Shown: positions 23,288 through 35,263, counted from the first letter of the stretch. The stretch: DNA of 64,000 bases from Desmodesmus armatus (GCA_007449985.2 VIIQ02000826.1:1-64000); one strand, 5' to 3'. The notes: a model not told the origin generated them from the sequence alone. Numbers and translations are program-made.

Positions 23288-23818
23288 CTCCGGTTCCAGG
23301 AGTGGGCATGCGCCCGCGGCTGTGGCGCAACCGCCTGGGCGCTGAGGCGCTACAGGAGGGCCTGCAGGAGATGGAAGCAGCACAGCAGCGCTCCTTCCAG
23401 CAAATGCAGCAAGGCGGCACATCGGGTGGGAGCCAAGGGGACAGCAGCGGTAGGCAGCGCTTCAGCGATGCTGCCCTCATGGCAGCATACCATGCGCCGT
23501 GGATGGACCCACCACGGGAGAGAGAGCTCCCACGGCAGCGCGCGGCAGCAGCAGCAGCAGTGGTCACGATGCAGAGGCAACAGCAGCTACAGCAGCAGCT
23601 GCAGATCAGCAGCCCTGCGCAGGATGACCTGCAGGACCCCATAACGCAAGCCATGGGGCCTGTGGACAGTAGCAGCTACCAGTGGGTGGCCGCTTACAGG
23701 AGGGCAGGGCACAAACGACTGCCGCGGTCACTGCGGGCGTTTGGGTGGCGCTTGCTGCATGCAGGGGTGAAGGTGGGTGCAAGGCGCATGCTGTCTTCAG
23801 GCAGGACGGACCATGCGC

Positions 23819-23852
<34 letters not shown>

Positions 23853-24603
23853 GAAGTGATCAGTTACATTGCCGCAGGGGACACGTTAGCCGACTTCTTT
23901 GACCCGGCGGCTGGCGGCTTGTTCTCCTGCCATCCCACAGATGCAGCGCAGCAGCAGGAGCTGCTTGCAGGCATCGATAAGAAGCTCACAGCGGAGCAGC
24001 AGCAGCAGTGTCTGGGCCAAACGGGGACGGCACCATCACCCTTGAGGAGGCAAAAGCAGCATTAGACAGCTTGCCCAGGGGGAAGGTGCCGGGCAGTGAT
24101 GGGCTCACATACGAATTTTACAGCACCTTCTGGTCGCAGATGGGCCCACCCTTTGTGGCAGCGTGCAACCACCTGTTCTCTCAGGAGGCTGCACAGCTGT
24201 CGCCTGAGCAGCGCCTGGGGCTGATCACCCTCCTGTTCAAGGGCGGGGGGAAGCCTAGGGAGCAGACAGCCAGCTACCGACCCATCACCCTGCTCAACTG
24301 TGACGTCAAGATCCTGGCAAAGGTGGTGGTGCTGCGGGTGGGGCCTGTCCTTGACAGCATCATAGACAGCGGGCAGACAGCGTTTGTGCCAGGAAGGGAT
24401 ATAGCAGACAACGTGCTGCTACACCTGGAGGAAATCGACTACCTCCAGGCACAGCAGCAGCCAGGCTGTATCGCCTTCCTGGACTTTGAGAAGGCTTACG
24501 ACCGGTTGGACAGGGGGTGGCTGTTTCAGTGCATGTCCGCCATGCAGTTCCCAGCTGGCATCCTCAGATGGGTGCAGCTGCTGCTGGCAGGCACGCAGGG
24601 CCG

Positions 24604-24607
<4 letters not shown>

Positions 24608-24641
<34 letters not shown>

Positions 24642-24703
24642 GAAGTGATCAGTTACATTGGGCGGGACCAAGCAACCTGTGGTTCACTCCATAAAAAGAT
24701 CCA
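24608..24703 (-). mobile_element. LINE-B 3'-end insertion in B7
   Basis: Poly(T) plus ~63 bp of terminus. TSD gcagggccgcatt at 24595-24607 and 24704-24716. Confidence 0.95.
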
Positions 24704-24868
24704 GCAGGGCCGCATTGTCTTCAACGGCGGCCACCTCAGCCGGCTGTTTGACATCCCTCGGGGTGCGCGCAAGGCAGCCCCCTCAGCCCGCTGTTGTACG
24801 TCATAGCAGCGCAGCCACTGGCAGCCAGGTGTAGGGCTCTTCAGGCAGCAGGGGAGGTAGACAGCATT

Positions 24869-24890
24869 TTTTTTTTTTTTTTTTTTTTTG
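24869..24890 (-). mobile_element. Tail-only insertion (poly(T))
   Basis: T run with TSD ggtagacagcatt at 24856-24868 and 24891-24903. Confidence 0.92.
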
Positions 24891-24957
24891 GGTAGACAGC
24901 ATTAGGATGCCAGACGGGTCGGTTGCACCCTGCTGCATGCAGCATGCAGATGACACC

Positions 24958-26073
24958 GCAGGAGATGGAAGCAGCACAGCAGCGCTCCTTCCAGCAAATG
25001 CAGCAAGGCGGCACATCGGGTGGGAGCCAAGGGGACAGCAGCGGTAGGCAGCGCTTCAGCGATGCTGCCCTCATGGCAGCATACCATGCGCCGTGGATGG
25101 ACCCACCACGGGAGAGAGAGCTCCCACGGCAGCGCGCGGCAGCAGCAGCAGCAGTGGTCACGATGCAGAGGCAACAGCAGCTACAGCAGCAGCTGCAGAT
25201 CAGCAGCCCTGCGCAGGATGACCTGCAGGACCCCATAACGCAAGCCATGGGGCCTGTGGACAGTAGCAGCTACCAGTGGGTGGCCGCTTACAGGAGGGCA
25301 GGGCACAAACGACTGCCGCGGTCACTGCGGGCGTTTGGGTGGCGCTTGCTGCATGCAGGGGTGAAGGTGGGTGCAAGGCGCATGCTGTCTTCAGGCAGGA
25401 CGGACCATGCGCAGTTCGTTTGCCCTGCACAGCAGTGCCAGCAGCAGCTGCAGCTGGAGACCCTTACGCACTTGTTTGTGGAGTGTCCTGTGGCAGCTGC
25501 AGCATGGCAGTGGTTTGCACAGCTTTGGCAACTGGTGCAGCCGGGAGCAGTCGTCCCGGTCAGCAGCAGCCGTGTGCTGCTGCTTGATGATGACAGTGTG
25601 TGGGCCCCGCCGCTGGCGCAGCAGCAGCTGTGGACATACATGCGGCTACTGTTGTTGGAGTCCATCTGGCTGGTGCGCAGCAGCTGCTACTCCACCAGCC
25701 AGCCTGTCAGCAGCCAGGACAGTGCTGACAGCACCACTACCAGCAGCAGCACCACCAGCACCAGTAGCAGCACGGACGGCCACCAGGGTGGCAGTGGGAG
25801 CAGCCAGGGCCCTGCTGCAGCAGCATCCAGCAGCGGGCGGTTCACGGCTAAGGCTGTCGCGTGCCGGTTCCGCTCGCAGCTGCAGCAGCAGATGAGGCGA
25901 GATTGGCGACGGGTGGGGGTGGATGTCCGGCTGGGCTCGGGGTACCACTGGCATGGCTGCGAGGCCCGTCGCCTGTGCTATCCCTTGACTCCTTCTGGCG
26001 CAGATGGGGCTCCATCTTCACTGTCGAGGAGGACGGGGAGGTGGCCGTTGCAATCAGCACAGCAGGGTTGTGA
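24958..26073 (+). pseudogene. LINE-B ORF2 C-terminus (B8)
   Basis: About 370 codons with the zinc finger and S/T-rich segment. One G is missing near 25940 (G4 for G5 in GGGGGTACC), so the last ~45 codons are out of frame. Confidence 0.85.
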
Positions 26074-26420
26074 GGGGTGGTGCACTGCACCGCGTTTGGT
26101 GGGGACAACAGGTGTGTTGGAGGTGGAAGGGTGTGTGACTTCTGATGGGACATACTGGGCGCATGCCGCACGATTGTGATGGGGTGTGCAGGGCTGATAG
26201 GGGGACAATTTGCGTGGTCACAGGTGTCCAGGTTTGATTGATGGGAGTATTGTGAGGGGATTGGGATGGGCAGGGCACGCCTGGGGTGTTGGAGTCTCAT
26301 GCCAGGCTGGGAGGAACGGGGACTGTGCAGTGTGTATAGGTTGAGAATCAGCCAGGGAGTGTGTGTTTCTTGCAGAATGCGCGCAGTGTGGAGCCTGCCC
26401 CTGTGAGTGCAAATGTGGTA

Positions 26421-26447
26421 TTTTTTTTTTTTTTTTTTTTTTTTTTT
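26421..26447 (-). mobile_element. Tail-only insertion in B8 3' UTR
   Basis: Pure T27 with the 18-bp TSD gtgagtgcaaatgtggta at 26403-26420 and 26448-26465. Confidence 0.95.
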
Positions 26448-27549
26448 GTGAGTGCAAATGTGGTAGGCTGTGGGTGCTAGGACTGTCTTGGTGGTGTGTC
26501 TTGCGAGCGCACGTGTACTTCATGCTGTGTTTGCAAGGTCAAATAGTAGCTGGGTGCTGAGTGTGCACAGTGTGAGACTTGGGGGCATATTGGGTACGTG
26601 GTTTGTGTTGGTGTCGCGTATGTGTCGGTGGTGTGCTCTTGCGTGAGAGTTGCTGTTGTTCACAGTGTGGAGATCAACCATGTGTGCAAGGTGGTTTGCT
26701 GCTGGTGCACAGTGCGACACTAGGTGGCATAGTATGTACGTGGTTTGACCCTAGTGCATAGTCCATGTTGTCAGGTGCCCCATACGCGAGGGTGGATACC
26801 CTTCAAATACGGCGCCTTGCAATGTATGCATGTGTACGTGTTGGTGGTCTGCTGCTTGTGTGAGAGTTAATCTTGTGTGGCATGCACGTGTACCAACTCC
26901 AGTGCATGCAAGGTCACACATGCGTGTTGCTTGTTGTAGGGCTGGTGTTGCATGGACTGTTGTGTGTTGGCTCGAGTGCACGCTCGCCAGCTAGCATGCT
27001 GTAGAGATTTGGTGTGGCGCGGTGGACTGTTTGTGCCCGATTAGCTGTGTGCATGCGCGTGCATACAGACTTGTGCGTGTGTGTCTGTTTGACTTGCCTG
27101 CTGACTTCTGGCTTTTTGTGTGCCAATGAGTAGCTGTCTTTTGCCTGTGTGTCTCTAATGGCTTTCATGATTTGTGCTGGTGTGTGTTGTATCTTGGCTC
27201 TGTAGGGTTGCAGCATGTGAGTGTCTTAGCACTGCTTTTGACATATGGATGGTGAGTCATTAGACCGGTCCATGGGCCTTGCCATATTGGGGCAAACATG
27301 GTCTGTGACCTGCCGCAGTTGGTCTACGGACGGCTGTGGTGTATAGAGGACACTGGGCGCACGGTCAGGCCCTGGATGCCCTTCGGGGCTGCTTCTCACG
27401 GAGCTGTCTGCACGGCCCTGCGATGGTGTCCCCTGCACAAGGGGTGCCGTGGGGTGGGTGTCACAACAGGTTGCCCCATCCTCCCGCTGGATCTTTTTAT
27501 GGAGTGAACCACAGGTTGCTTGGTCCCGCCCAATGTAACTGATCACTTC

Positions 27550-27588
<39 letters not shown>

Positions 27589-28441
27589 TGACACCACTCT
27601 GCATGCAGCCAGCAGGGAGGGGGTGCGGGTGCTGCTGCAGAGGGCAGTGGAGCCGTTCTGCGCTGCAAGCGGTGCCAAGCTGAACGTTGGCAAATGTCAG
27701 GGGATGGAGGTGGGTGTACAGCAGCCGTTCGTGGGTGTTGACCCAGGCACCGGCATCCCATTCCCCGACACAGCGCAGCACCCCATCAGGCATCTAGGGA
27801 TTCTGTTGTCAGCAGCAGGGGCGGAACAGCATGCAGCAGCGTTGTTCACACAGCGGTTGCAGACCATCTCGTGGCGAGTGCGGCAATGGGCGCGGCAGGA
27901 TCTCACGTATGTGGGGCGCTGTGCAGTGGCACGGCAGGTCATGGCCTCCTGCCTCACCTACCACGCGCAGTTTGTGCCGGTGCCAGCCGACCTCATGGCC
28001 AGGATTCACCGTCGCATGACAGCCTTTGTGATGGGACAGGGCTGCGCTCGGGAGGCTCACATCAAGCAGTGGAACGAGAGCCCTCCTGCAGCTGTGGCCA
28101 GCCTGTCTGTCGCCATGGGAGGGTCAGGCCAGGTGGATGCCAGGGCGCATGCAGCAGCGATGCAGGCACGCACAGCAGCAGCGCTGCTGCATCCCCGTCG
28201 GGCAGCCTGGAAGCTCTTCATGAGGGCTAACCTGCGCCATGCACTGCCAGGCCTAGGGGAGGCGGTGCTGGTGCAGCAGTCGAAGGCGCCGCTGCAGGCA
28301 GCAGTCAGGGAAGGTAGGCTTCGGCAGCGCCACGCAGCGTACGTGGAGGCCTTCCAGCGGGTGGGCATCCACAGGCATGTTCAGCATGATGCTATGAGCT
28401 TTCAGCAGCTGCGGCTGGAGCTGCTGGTGGGCAATCACAGC

Positions 28442-28607
28442 TGTGGCTGCTTCTCACGGAGCTGTCTGCACGGCCCTGCGATGGTGTCCCCTGCACAAGG
28501 GGTGCCGTGGGGTGGGTGTCACAACAGGTTGCCCCATCCTCCCGCTGGATCTTTTTATGGAGTGAACCACAGGTTGCTTGGTCCCGCCCAATGTAACTGA
28601 TCACTTC

Positions 28608-28644
<37 letters not shown>
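28442..28644 (+). mobile_element. LINE-B 3'-end insertion I3 in B7
   Basis: About 165 bp of 3' UTR plus poly(A). TSD aatcacagc at 28433-28441 and 28645-28653. The second TSD copy is also the target of the next insertion. Confidence 0.93.
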
Positions 28645-28649
<5 letters not shown>

Positions 28650-28653
28650 CAGC

Positions 28654-28898
28654 TGTGACCTGCCGCAGTTGGTCTACGGACGGCTGTGGTGTATAGAGGA
28701 CACTGGGCGCACGGTCAGGCCCTGGATGCCCTTCGGGGCTGCTTCTCACGGAGCTGTCTGCACGGCCCTGCGATGGTGTCCCCTGCACAAGGGGTGCCGT
28801 GGGGTGGGTGTCACAACAGGTTGCCCCATCCTCCGCTGGATCTTTTTATGGAGTGAACCACAGGTTGCTTGGTCCCGCCCAATGTAACTGATCACTTC

Positions 28899-28928
<30 letters not shown>
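28654..28928 (+). mobile_element. LINE-B 3'-end insertion I4, same target as I3
   Basis: About 245 bp of 3' UTR plus poly(A). TSD aatcacagc at 28645-28653 and 28929-28937. Two independent lengths at one target nucleotide. Confidence 0.93.
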
Positions 28929-28933
<5 letters not shown>

Positions 28934-28970
28934 CAGCGTGGGCAGCAGCACCGACGGGGTCATGCTGTCT

Positions 28971-29009
28971 TTTTTTTTTTTTTTTTTTTTTTTTTTTCAG
29001 GGTAAGCAA
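28971..29009 (-). mobile_element. LINE-A tail insertion (12 nt) in B7
   Basis: T27 followed by CAGGGTAAGCAA, the reverse complement of the LINE-A terminus. TSD gggtcatgctgtct at 28957-28970 and 29010-29023. Confidence 0.92.
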
Positions 29010-29487
29010 GGGTCATGCTGTCTGCAGCAGGCAGCCTGCCTCCACCTCTCAACAGGGGTGCAGGTACCACACTGGGTCAGGTGCAGCAGCTGCTGACGGG
29101 GCAGCCGGCCCAGGACGGAGCGGTGCTGCCGCCGCCGTGGCAGCACACGCTGCAGGAGGGCAGCGCAGGCCCATGGCAGACAGACATGCAGCAGCAGTGG
29201 GTGCAGCAGGAAGGGGATGGGGGGGTCAGGGTTTTTAGGGTGCAGCAGGATGGCAGGCTGGAGGCATCTGACGCGGGCATGCCAGCCCCTCAGAACCTTC
29301 AGTGGGTGCCCTGCTGTGTGTGGATGTGTCGCAGGTGCTGCATCCATCCTTTCCACTGCTGCAACAGCAGCAGCGGCAGCAACAGTCCCAGGAGGAGGAG
29401 CAGGATGCAGGGGTGTCCCAGCCAACACAGCAGCAGCAACAGCCGCCGCAGGAAGCATCCCGCAGACGCAGCGACAACAGCAACCAC

Positions 29488-29489
<2 letters not shown>

Positions 29490-29524
<35 letters not shown>
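29490..29524 (+). mobile_element. Tail-only insertion (poly(A))
   Basis: A run of ~37 between two copies of aaccacca (29482-29489, 29525-29532). Confidence 0.88.
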
Positions 29525-29528
<4 letters not shown>

Positions 29529-29649
29529 ACCAGATCGCCAGTGTTCCTGGTGGGTGCATGGGGAGACATAAAGGTGGACCCTAGTGTATGGGGGTTGGGG
29601 ATCGCTGTGGGGGTGCTGCAGTTCAGCCCAAAGTGGCCACACAGCGGCT

Positions 29650-29681
29650 AAAAAAAAAAAAAAAAAAAAAAAAAAAACAAA
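29650..29681 (+). mobile_element. Tail-only insertion (poly(A) with one C)
   Basis: A-rich run ending ACAAA. TSD acagcggct at 29641-29649 and 29682-29690. Confidence 0.9.
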
Positions 29682-29843
29682 ACAGCGGCTGCTGCAGCAC
29701 CATTGCGCGCAGCACCACAGGGAGGGATGGGTTCCAGGAGTGGGCATGCGCCCGCGGCTGTGGCGCAACCGCCTGGGCGCTGAGGCGCTACAGGAGGGCC
29801 TGCAGGAGATGGAAGCAGCACAGCAGCGCTCCTTCCAGCAAAT

Positions 29844-30183
29844 TGCAGCATGTGAGTGTCTTAGCACTGCTTTTGACATATGGATGGTGAGTCATTAGAC
29901 CGGTCCATGGGCCTTGCCATATTGGGGCAAACATGGTCTGTGACCTGCCGCAGTTGGTCTACGGACGGCTGTGGTGTATAGAGGACACTGGGCGCACGGT
30001 CAGGCCCTGGATGCCCTTCGGGGCTGCTTCTCACGGAGCTGTCTGCACGGCCTGCGATGGTGTCCCCTGCACAAGGGGTGCCGTGGGGTGGGTGTCACAA
30101 CAGGTTGCCCCATCCTCCCGCTGGATCTTTTTATGGAGTGAACCACAGGTTGCTTGGTCCCGCCCAATGTAACTGATCACTTC

Positions 30184-30217
<34 letters not shown>
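29844..30217 (+). mobile_element. LINE-B 3'-end insertion I5 in B7
   Basis: About 340 bp of 3' UTR from TGCAGCATGTGAG plus ~32 A. The TSD is very short or masked (aaat), and the 5' junction shares TGCAGCA with the target, suggesting microhomology joining. Confidence 0.85.
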
Positions 30218-30219
<2 letters not shown>

Positions 30220-30741
30220 CAGCAAGGCGGCACATCGGGTGGGAGCCAAGGGGACAGCAGCGGTAGGCAGCGCTTCAGCGATGCTGCCCTCATGGCAGCA
30301 TACCATGCGCCGTGGATGGACCCACCACGGGAGAGAGAGCTCCCACGGCAGCGCGCGGCAGCAGCAGCAGCAGTGGTCACGATGCAGAGGCAACAGCAGC
30401 TACAGCAGCAGCTGCAGATCAGCAGCCCTGCGCAGGATGACCTGCAGGACCCCATAACGCAAGCCATGGGGCCTGTGGACAGTAGCAGCTACCAGTGGGT
30501 GGCCGCTTACAGGAGGGCAGGGCACAAACGACTGCCGCGGTCACTGCGGGCGTTTGGGTGGCGCTTGCTGCATGCAGGGGTGAAGGTGGGTGCAAGGCGC
30601 ATGCTGTCTTCAGGCAGGACGGACCATGCGCAGTTCGTTTGCCCTGCACAGCAGTGCCAGCAGCAGCTGCAGCTGGAGACCCTTACGCACTTGTTTGTGG
30701 AGTGTCCTGTGGCAGCTGCAGCATGGCAGTGGTTTGCACAG

Positions 30742-30764
30742 TTTTTTTTTTTTTTTTTTTTTTT
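30742..30764 (-). mobile_element. Tail-only insertion (poly(T))
   Basis: T23 flanked by copies of (ttt)gcacag in the zinc-finger region of B7 ORF2. Confidence 0.85.
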
Positions 30765-32341
30765 GCACAGCTTTGGCAACTGGTGCAGCCGGGAGCAGTC
30801 GTCCCGGTCAGCAGCAGCCGTGTGCTGCTGCTTGATGATGACAGTGTGTGGGCCCCGCCGCTGGCGCAGCAGCAGCTGTGGACATACATGCGGCTACTGT
30901 TGTTGGAGTCCATCTGGCTGGTGCGCAGCAGCTGCTACTCCACCAGCCAGCCTGTCAGCAGCCAGGACAGTGCTGACAGCACCACTACCAGCAGCAGCAC
31001 CACCAGCACCAGTAGCAGCACGGACGGCCACCAGGGTGGCAGTGGGAGCAGCCAGGGCCCTGCTGCAGCAGCATCCAGCAGCGGGCGGTTCACGGCTAAG
31101 GCTGTCGCGTGCCGGTTCCGCTCGCAGCTGCAGCAGCAGATGAGGCGAGATTGGCGACGGGTGGGGGTGGATGTCCGGCTGGGCTCGGGGGTACCACTGG
31201 CATGGCTGCGAGGCCCGTCGCCTGTGCTATCCCTTGACTCCTTCTGGCGCAGATGGGGCTCCATCTTCACTGTCGAGGAGGACGGGGAGGTGGCCGTTGC
31301 AATCAGCACAGCAGGGTTGTGAGGGGTGGTGCACTGCACCGCGTTTGGTGGGGACAACAGGTGTGTTGGAGGTGGAAGGGTGTGTGACTTCTGATGGGAC
31401 ATACTGGGCGCATGCCGCACGATTGTGATGGGGTGTGCAGGGCTGATAGGGGGACAATTTGCGTGGTCACAGGTGTCCAGGTTTGATTGATGGGAGTATT
31501 GTGAGGGGATTGGGATGGGCAGGGCACGCCTGGGGTGTTGGAGTCTCATGCCAGGCTGGGAGGAACGGGGACTGTGCAGTGTGTATAGGTTGAGAATCAG
31601 CCAGGGAGTGTGTGTTTCTTGCAGAATGCGCGCAGTGTGGAGCCTGCCCCTGTGAGTGCAAATGTGGTAGGCTGTGGGTGCTAGGACTGTCTTGGTGGTG
31701 TGTCTTGCGAGCGCACGTGTACTTCATGCTGTGTTTGCAAGGTCAAATAGTAGCTGGGTGCTGAGTGTGCACAGTGTGAGACTTGGGGGCATATTGGGTA
31801 CGTGGTTTGTGTTGGTGTCGCGTATGTGTCGGTGGTGTGCTCTTGCGTGAGAGTTGCTGTTGTTCACAGTGTGGAGATCAACCATGTGTGCAAGGTGGTT
31901 TGCTGCTGGTGCACAGTGCGACACTAGGTGGCATAGTATGTACGTGGTTTGACCCTAGTGCATAGTCCATGTTGTCAGGTGCCCCATACGCGAGGGTGGA
32001 TACCCTTCAAATACGGCGCCTTGCAATGTATGCATGTGTACGTGTTGGTGGTCTGCTGCTTGTGTGAGAGTTAATCTTGTGTGGCATGCACGTGTACCAA
32101 CTCCAGTGCATGCAAGGTCACACATGCGTGTTGCTTGTTGTAGGGCTGGTGTTGCATGGACTGTTGTGTGTTGGCTCGAGTGCACGCTCGCCAGCTAGCA
32201 TGCTGTAGAGATTTGGTGTGGCGCGGTGGACTGTTTGTGCCCGATTAGCTGTGTGCATGCGCGTGCATACAGACTTGTGCGTGTGTGTCTGTTTGACTTG
32301 CCTGCTGACTTCTGGCTTTTTGTGTGCCAATGAGTAGCTGT

Positions 32342-32370
32342 GCAAAAAAAAAAAAAAAAAAAAAAAAAAA
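32342..32370 (+). mobile_element. Tail-only insertion (GC + poly(A))
   Basis: TSD atgagtagctgt at 32330-32341 and 32371-32382 in the B7 3' UTR. The homologous site of B2 was hit independently (34755). Confidence 0.93.
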
Positions 32371-32892
32371 ATGAGTAGCTGTCTTTTGCCTGTGTGTCTC
32401 TAATGGCTTTCATGATTTGTGCTGGTGTGTGTTGTATCTTGGCTCTGTAGGGTTGCAGCATGTGAGTGTCTTAGCACTGCTTTTGACATATGGATGGTGA
32501 GTCATTAGACCGGTCCATGGGCCTTGCCATATTGGGGCAAACATGGTCTGTGACCTGCCGCAGTTGGTCTACGGACGGCTGTGGTGTATAGAGGACACTG
32601 GGCGCACGGTCAGGCCCTGGATGCCCTTCGGGGCTGCTTCTCACGGAGCTGTCTGCACGGCCCTGCGATGGTGTCCCCTGCACAAGGGGTGCCGTGGGGT
32701 GGGTGTCACAACAGGTTGCCCATCCTCCCGCTGGATCTTTTTATGGAGTGAACCACAGGTTGCTTGGTCCCGCCCAATGTAACTGATCACTTCCAAAAAA
32801 AAAAAAAAAAAAAAAAAAAAAGAAGTGATCAGTTACATTGGGCGGGACCAAGCAACCTGTGGTTCACTCCATACAAACCATACCATGCGCAG

Positions 32893-32913
32893 TTTTTTTT
32901 TTTTTTTTTTTTT
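32893..32913 (-). mobile_element. Tail-only insertion (poly(T)) beside I1
   Basis: T run with TSD accataccatgcgcagtt, second copy at 32914-32931. Same ccatgcgcagtt target already used by I1 and, in B4, by B5. Confidence 0.9.
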
Positions 32914-33413
32914 ACCATACCATGCGCAGTTCGTTTGCCCTGCACAGCAGTGCCAGCAGCAGCTGCAGCTGGAGACCCTTACGCACTTGTTTGTGGAGTG
33001 TCCTGTGGCAGCTGCAGCATGGCAGTGGTTTGCACAGCTTTGGCAACTGGTGCAGCCGGGAGCAGTCGTCCCGGTCAGCAGCAGCCGTGTGCTGCTGCTT
33101 GATGATGACAGTGTGTGGGCCCCGCCGCTGGCGCAGCAGCAGCTGTGGACATACATGCGGCTACTGTTGTTGGAGTCCATCTGGCTGGTGCGCAGCAGCT
33201 GCTACTCCACCAGCCAGCCTGTCAGCAGCCAGGACAGTGCTGACAGCACCACTACCAGCAGCAGCACCACCAGCACAGTAGCAGCACGGACGGCCACCAG
33301 GGTGGCAGTGGGAGCAGCCAGGGCCCTGCTGCAGCAGCATCCAGCAGCGGGCGGTTCACGGCTAAGGCTGTCGCGTGCCGGTTCCGCTCGCAGCTGCAGC
33401 AGCAGATGAGGCG

Positions 33414-33418
<5 letters not shown>

Positions 33419-33447
<29 letters not shown>

Positions 33448-33550
33448 GAAGTGATCAGTTACATTGGGCGGGACCAAGCAACCTGTGGTTCACTCCATAA
33501 AAAGATCCAGCGGGAGGATGGGGCAACCTGTTGTGACACCCACCCCACGG
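33419..33550 (-). mobile_element. LINE-B 3'-end insertion in B2
   Basis: Poly(T) plus ~104 bp. TSD cagatgaggcgagatt at 33403-33418 and 33551-33566. The homologous nucleotide in B4 was hit by B6. Confidence 0.95.
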
Positions 33551-34754
33551 CAGATGAGGCGAGATTGGCGACGGGTGGGGGTGGATGTCCGGCTGGGCTC
33601 GGGGGTACCACTGGCATGGCTGCGAGGCCCGTCGCCTGTGCTATCCCTTGACTCCTTCTGGCGCAGATGGGGCTCCATCTTCACTGTCGAGGAGGACGGG
33701 GAGGTGGCCGTTGCAATCAGCACAGCAGGGTTGTGAGGGGTGGTGCACTGCACCGCGTTTGGTGGGGACAACAGGTGTGTTGGAGGTGGAAGGGTGTGTG
33801 ACTTCTGATGGGACATACTGGGCGCATGCCGCACGATTGTGATGGGGTGTGCAGGGCTGATAGGGGGACAATTTGCGTGGTCACAGGTGTCCAGGTTTGA
33901 TTGATGGGAGTATTGTGAGGGGATTGGGATGGCAGGGCACGCCTGGGGTGTTGGAGTCTCATGCCAGGCTGGGAGGAACGGGGACTGTGCAGTGTGTATA
34001 GGTTGAGAATCAGCCAGGGAGTGTGTGTTTCTTGCAGAATGCGCGCAGTGTGGAGCCTGCCCCTGTGAGTGCAAATGTGGTAGGCTGTGGGTGCTAGGAC
34101 TGTCTTGGTGGTGTGTCTTGCGAGCGCACGTGTACTTCATGCTGTGTTTGCAAGGTCAAATAGTAGCTGGGTGCTGAGTGTGCACAGTGTGAGACTTGGG
34201 GGCATATTGGGTACGTGGTTTGTGTTGGTGTCGCGTATGTGTCGGTGGTGTGCTCTTGCGTGAGAGTTGCTGTTGTTCACAGTGTGGAGATCAACCATGT
34301 GTGCAAGGTGGTTTGCTGCTGGTGCACAGTGCGACACTAGGTGGCATAGTATGTACGTGGTTTGACCCTAGTGCATAGTCCATGTTGTCAGGTGCCCCAT
34401 ACGCGAGGGTGGATACCCTTCAAATACGGCGCCTTGCAATGTATGCATGTGTACGTGTTGGTGGTCTGCTGCTTGTGTGAGAGTTAATCTTGTGTGGCAT
34501 GCACGTGTACCAACTCCAGTGCATGCAAGGTCACACATGCGTGTTGCTTGTTGTAGGGCTGGTGTTGCATGGACTGTTGTGTGTTGGCTCGAGTGCACGC
34601 TCGCCAGCTAGCATGCTGTAGAGATTTGGTGTGGCGCGGTGGACTGTTTGTGCCCGATTAGCTGTGTGCATGCGCGTGCATACAGACTTGTGCGTGTGTG
34701 TCTGTTTGACTTGCCTGCTGACTTCTGGCTTTTTGTGTGCCAATGAGTAGCTGT

Positions 34755-34809
34755 TTTTATGGAGTGAACCACAGGTTGCTTGGTCCCGCCCAATGTAACT
34801 GATCACTTC

Positions 34810-34838
<29 letters not shown>
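34755..34838 (+). mobile_element. LINE-B 3'-end insertion in B2 3' UTR
   Basis: About 56 bp plus poly(A). TSD aatgagtagctgt at 34742-34754 and 34839-34851. Confidence 0.93.
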
Positions 34839-34842
<4 letters not shown>

Positions 34843-35263
34843 AGTAGCTGTCTTTTGCCTGTGTGTCTCTAATGGCTTTCATGATTTGTGCTGGTGTGTG
34901 TTGTATCTTGGCTCTGTAGGGTTGCAGCATGTGAGTGTCTTAGCACTGCTTTTGACATATGGATGGTGAGTCATTAGACCGGTCCATGGGCCTTGCCATA
35001 TTGGGGCAAACATGGTCTGTGACCTGCCGCAGTTGGTCTACGGACGGCTGTGGTGTATAGAGGACACTGGGCGCACGGTCAGGCCCTGGATGCCCTTCGG
35101 GGCTGCTTCTCACGGAGCTGTCTGCACGGCCCTGCGATGGTGTCCCCTGCACAAGGGGTGCCGTGGGGTGGGTGTCACAACAGGTTGCCCCATCCTCCCG
35201 CTGGATCTTTTTATGGAGTGAACCACAGGTTGCTTGGTCCCGCCCAATGTAACTGATCACTTC

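Larger units (their letters stand above)
24958..27586 (+). mobile_element. LINE-B copy B8, 5'-truncated, inside B7
   Basis: Begins at the equivalent of ~45884 in B3; 3' terminus at 27550 followed by A36. TSD gatgacacc at 24949-24957 and 27587-27595. It interrupts B7 just after the catalytic QHADD codons. Confidence 0.95.
23872..31322 (+). pseudogene. LINE-B ORF2 from RT to C-terminus (B7), interrupted
   Basis: RT motifs SDGLTYEFY, YRPITLLNCD, QTAFVPGRDI and FLDFEKAYDR are contiguous in 24008-24607, QHADDT is split across B8, and thumb, zinc finger and C-terminus follow to the TGA at 31320-31322. One-base losses relative to B3 near 24015 (G4 to G3), 24757 (C4 to C3) and 29325 break the frame in addition to the insertions. 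Confidence 0.88.
23872..32821 (+). mobile_element. LINE-B copy B7, 5'-truncated in ORF2
   Basis: Starts at the equivalent of 43353 in B3 and ends with the LINE-B terminus at 32794 plus A27. The 19-bp TSD gaagtgatcagttacattg lies at 23853-23871 and 32822-32840; that target is itself the antisense LINE-B 3' terminus of I1. It contains B8 and at least nine smaller insertions. Confidence 0.94.
23821..32881 (-). mobile_element. Antisense LINE-B 3'-end insertion (I1) hosting B7
   Basis: Minus-strand pieces 23821-23871 (T31 plus 20 bp) and 32822-32873 (next ~50 bp) are one small insertion at the ccatgcgcagtt target of B2, split by B7. A few filler bases (caaaccata) lie at its 5' junction. Confidence 0.85.
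23298..33736 (+). pseudogene. LINE-B ORF2 C-terminal part (B2), split
   Basis: Carries the region upstream of the zinc finger (…GVGMRPRLWRN to TDHAQF), then after the nested block the finger C-x4-C…HLFVEC, the S/T-rich segment and the C-terminus …AVAISTAGL with stop 33734-33736. A one-base loss near 33275 shifts the frame in the S/T-rich segment. No EN or RT. Confidence 0.85.

Noticed and set aside
25848..26300. Minus-strand frames through the LINE-B 3' UTR, repeated in every copy
   Set aside because: Antisense to ORF2 end and 3' UTR, low complexity, present only because the UTR itself is repeated.
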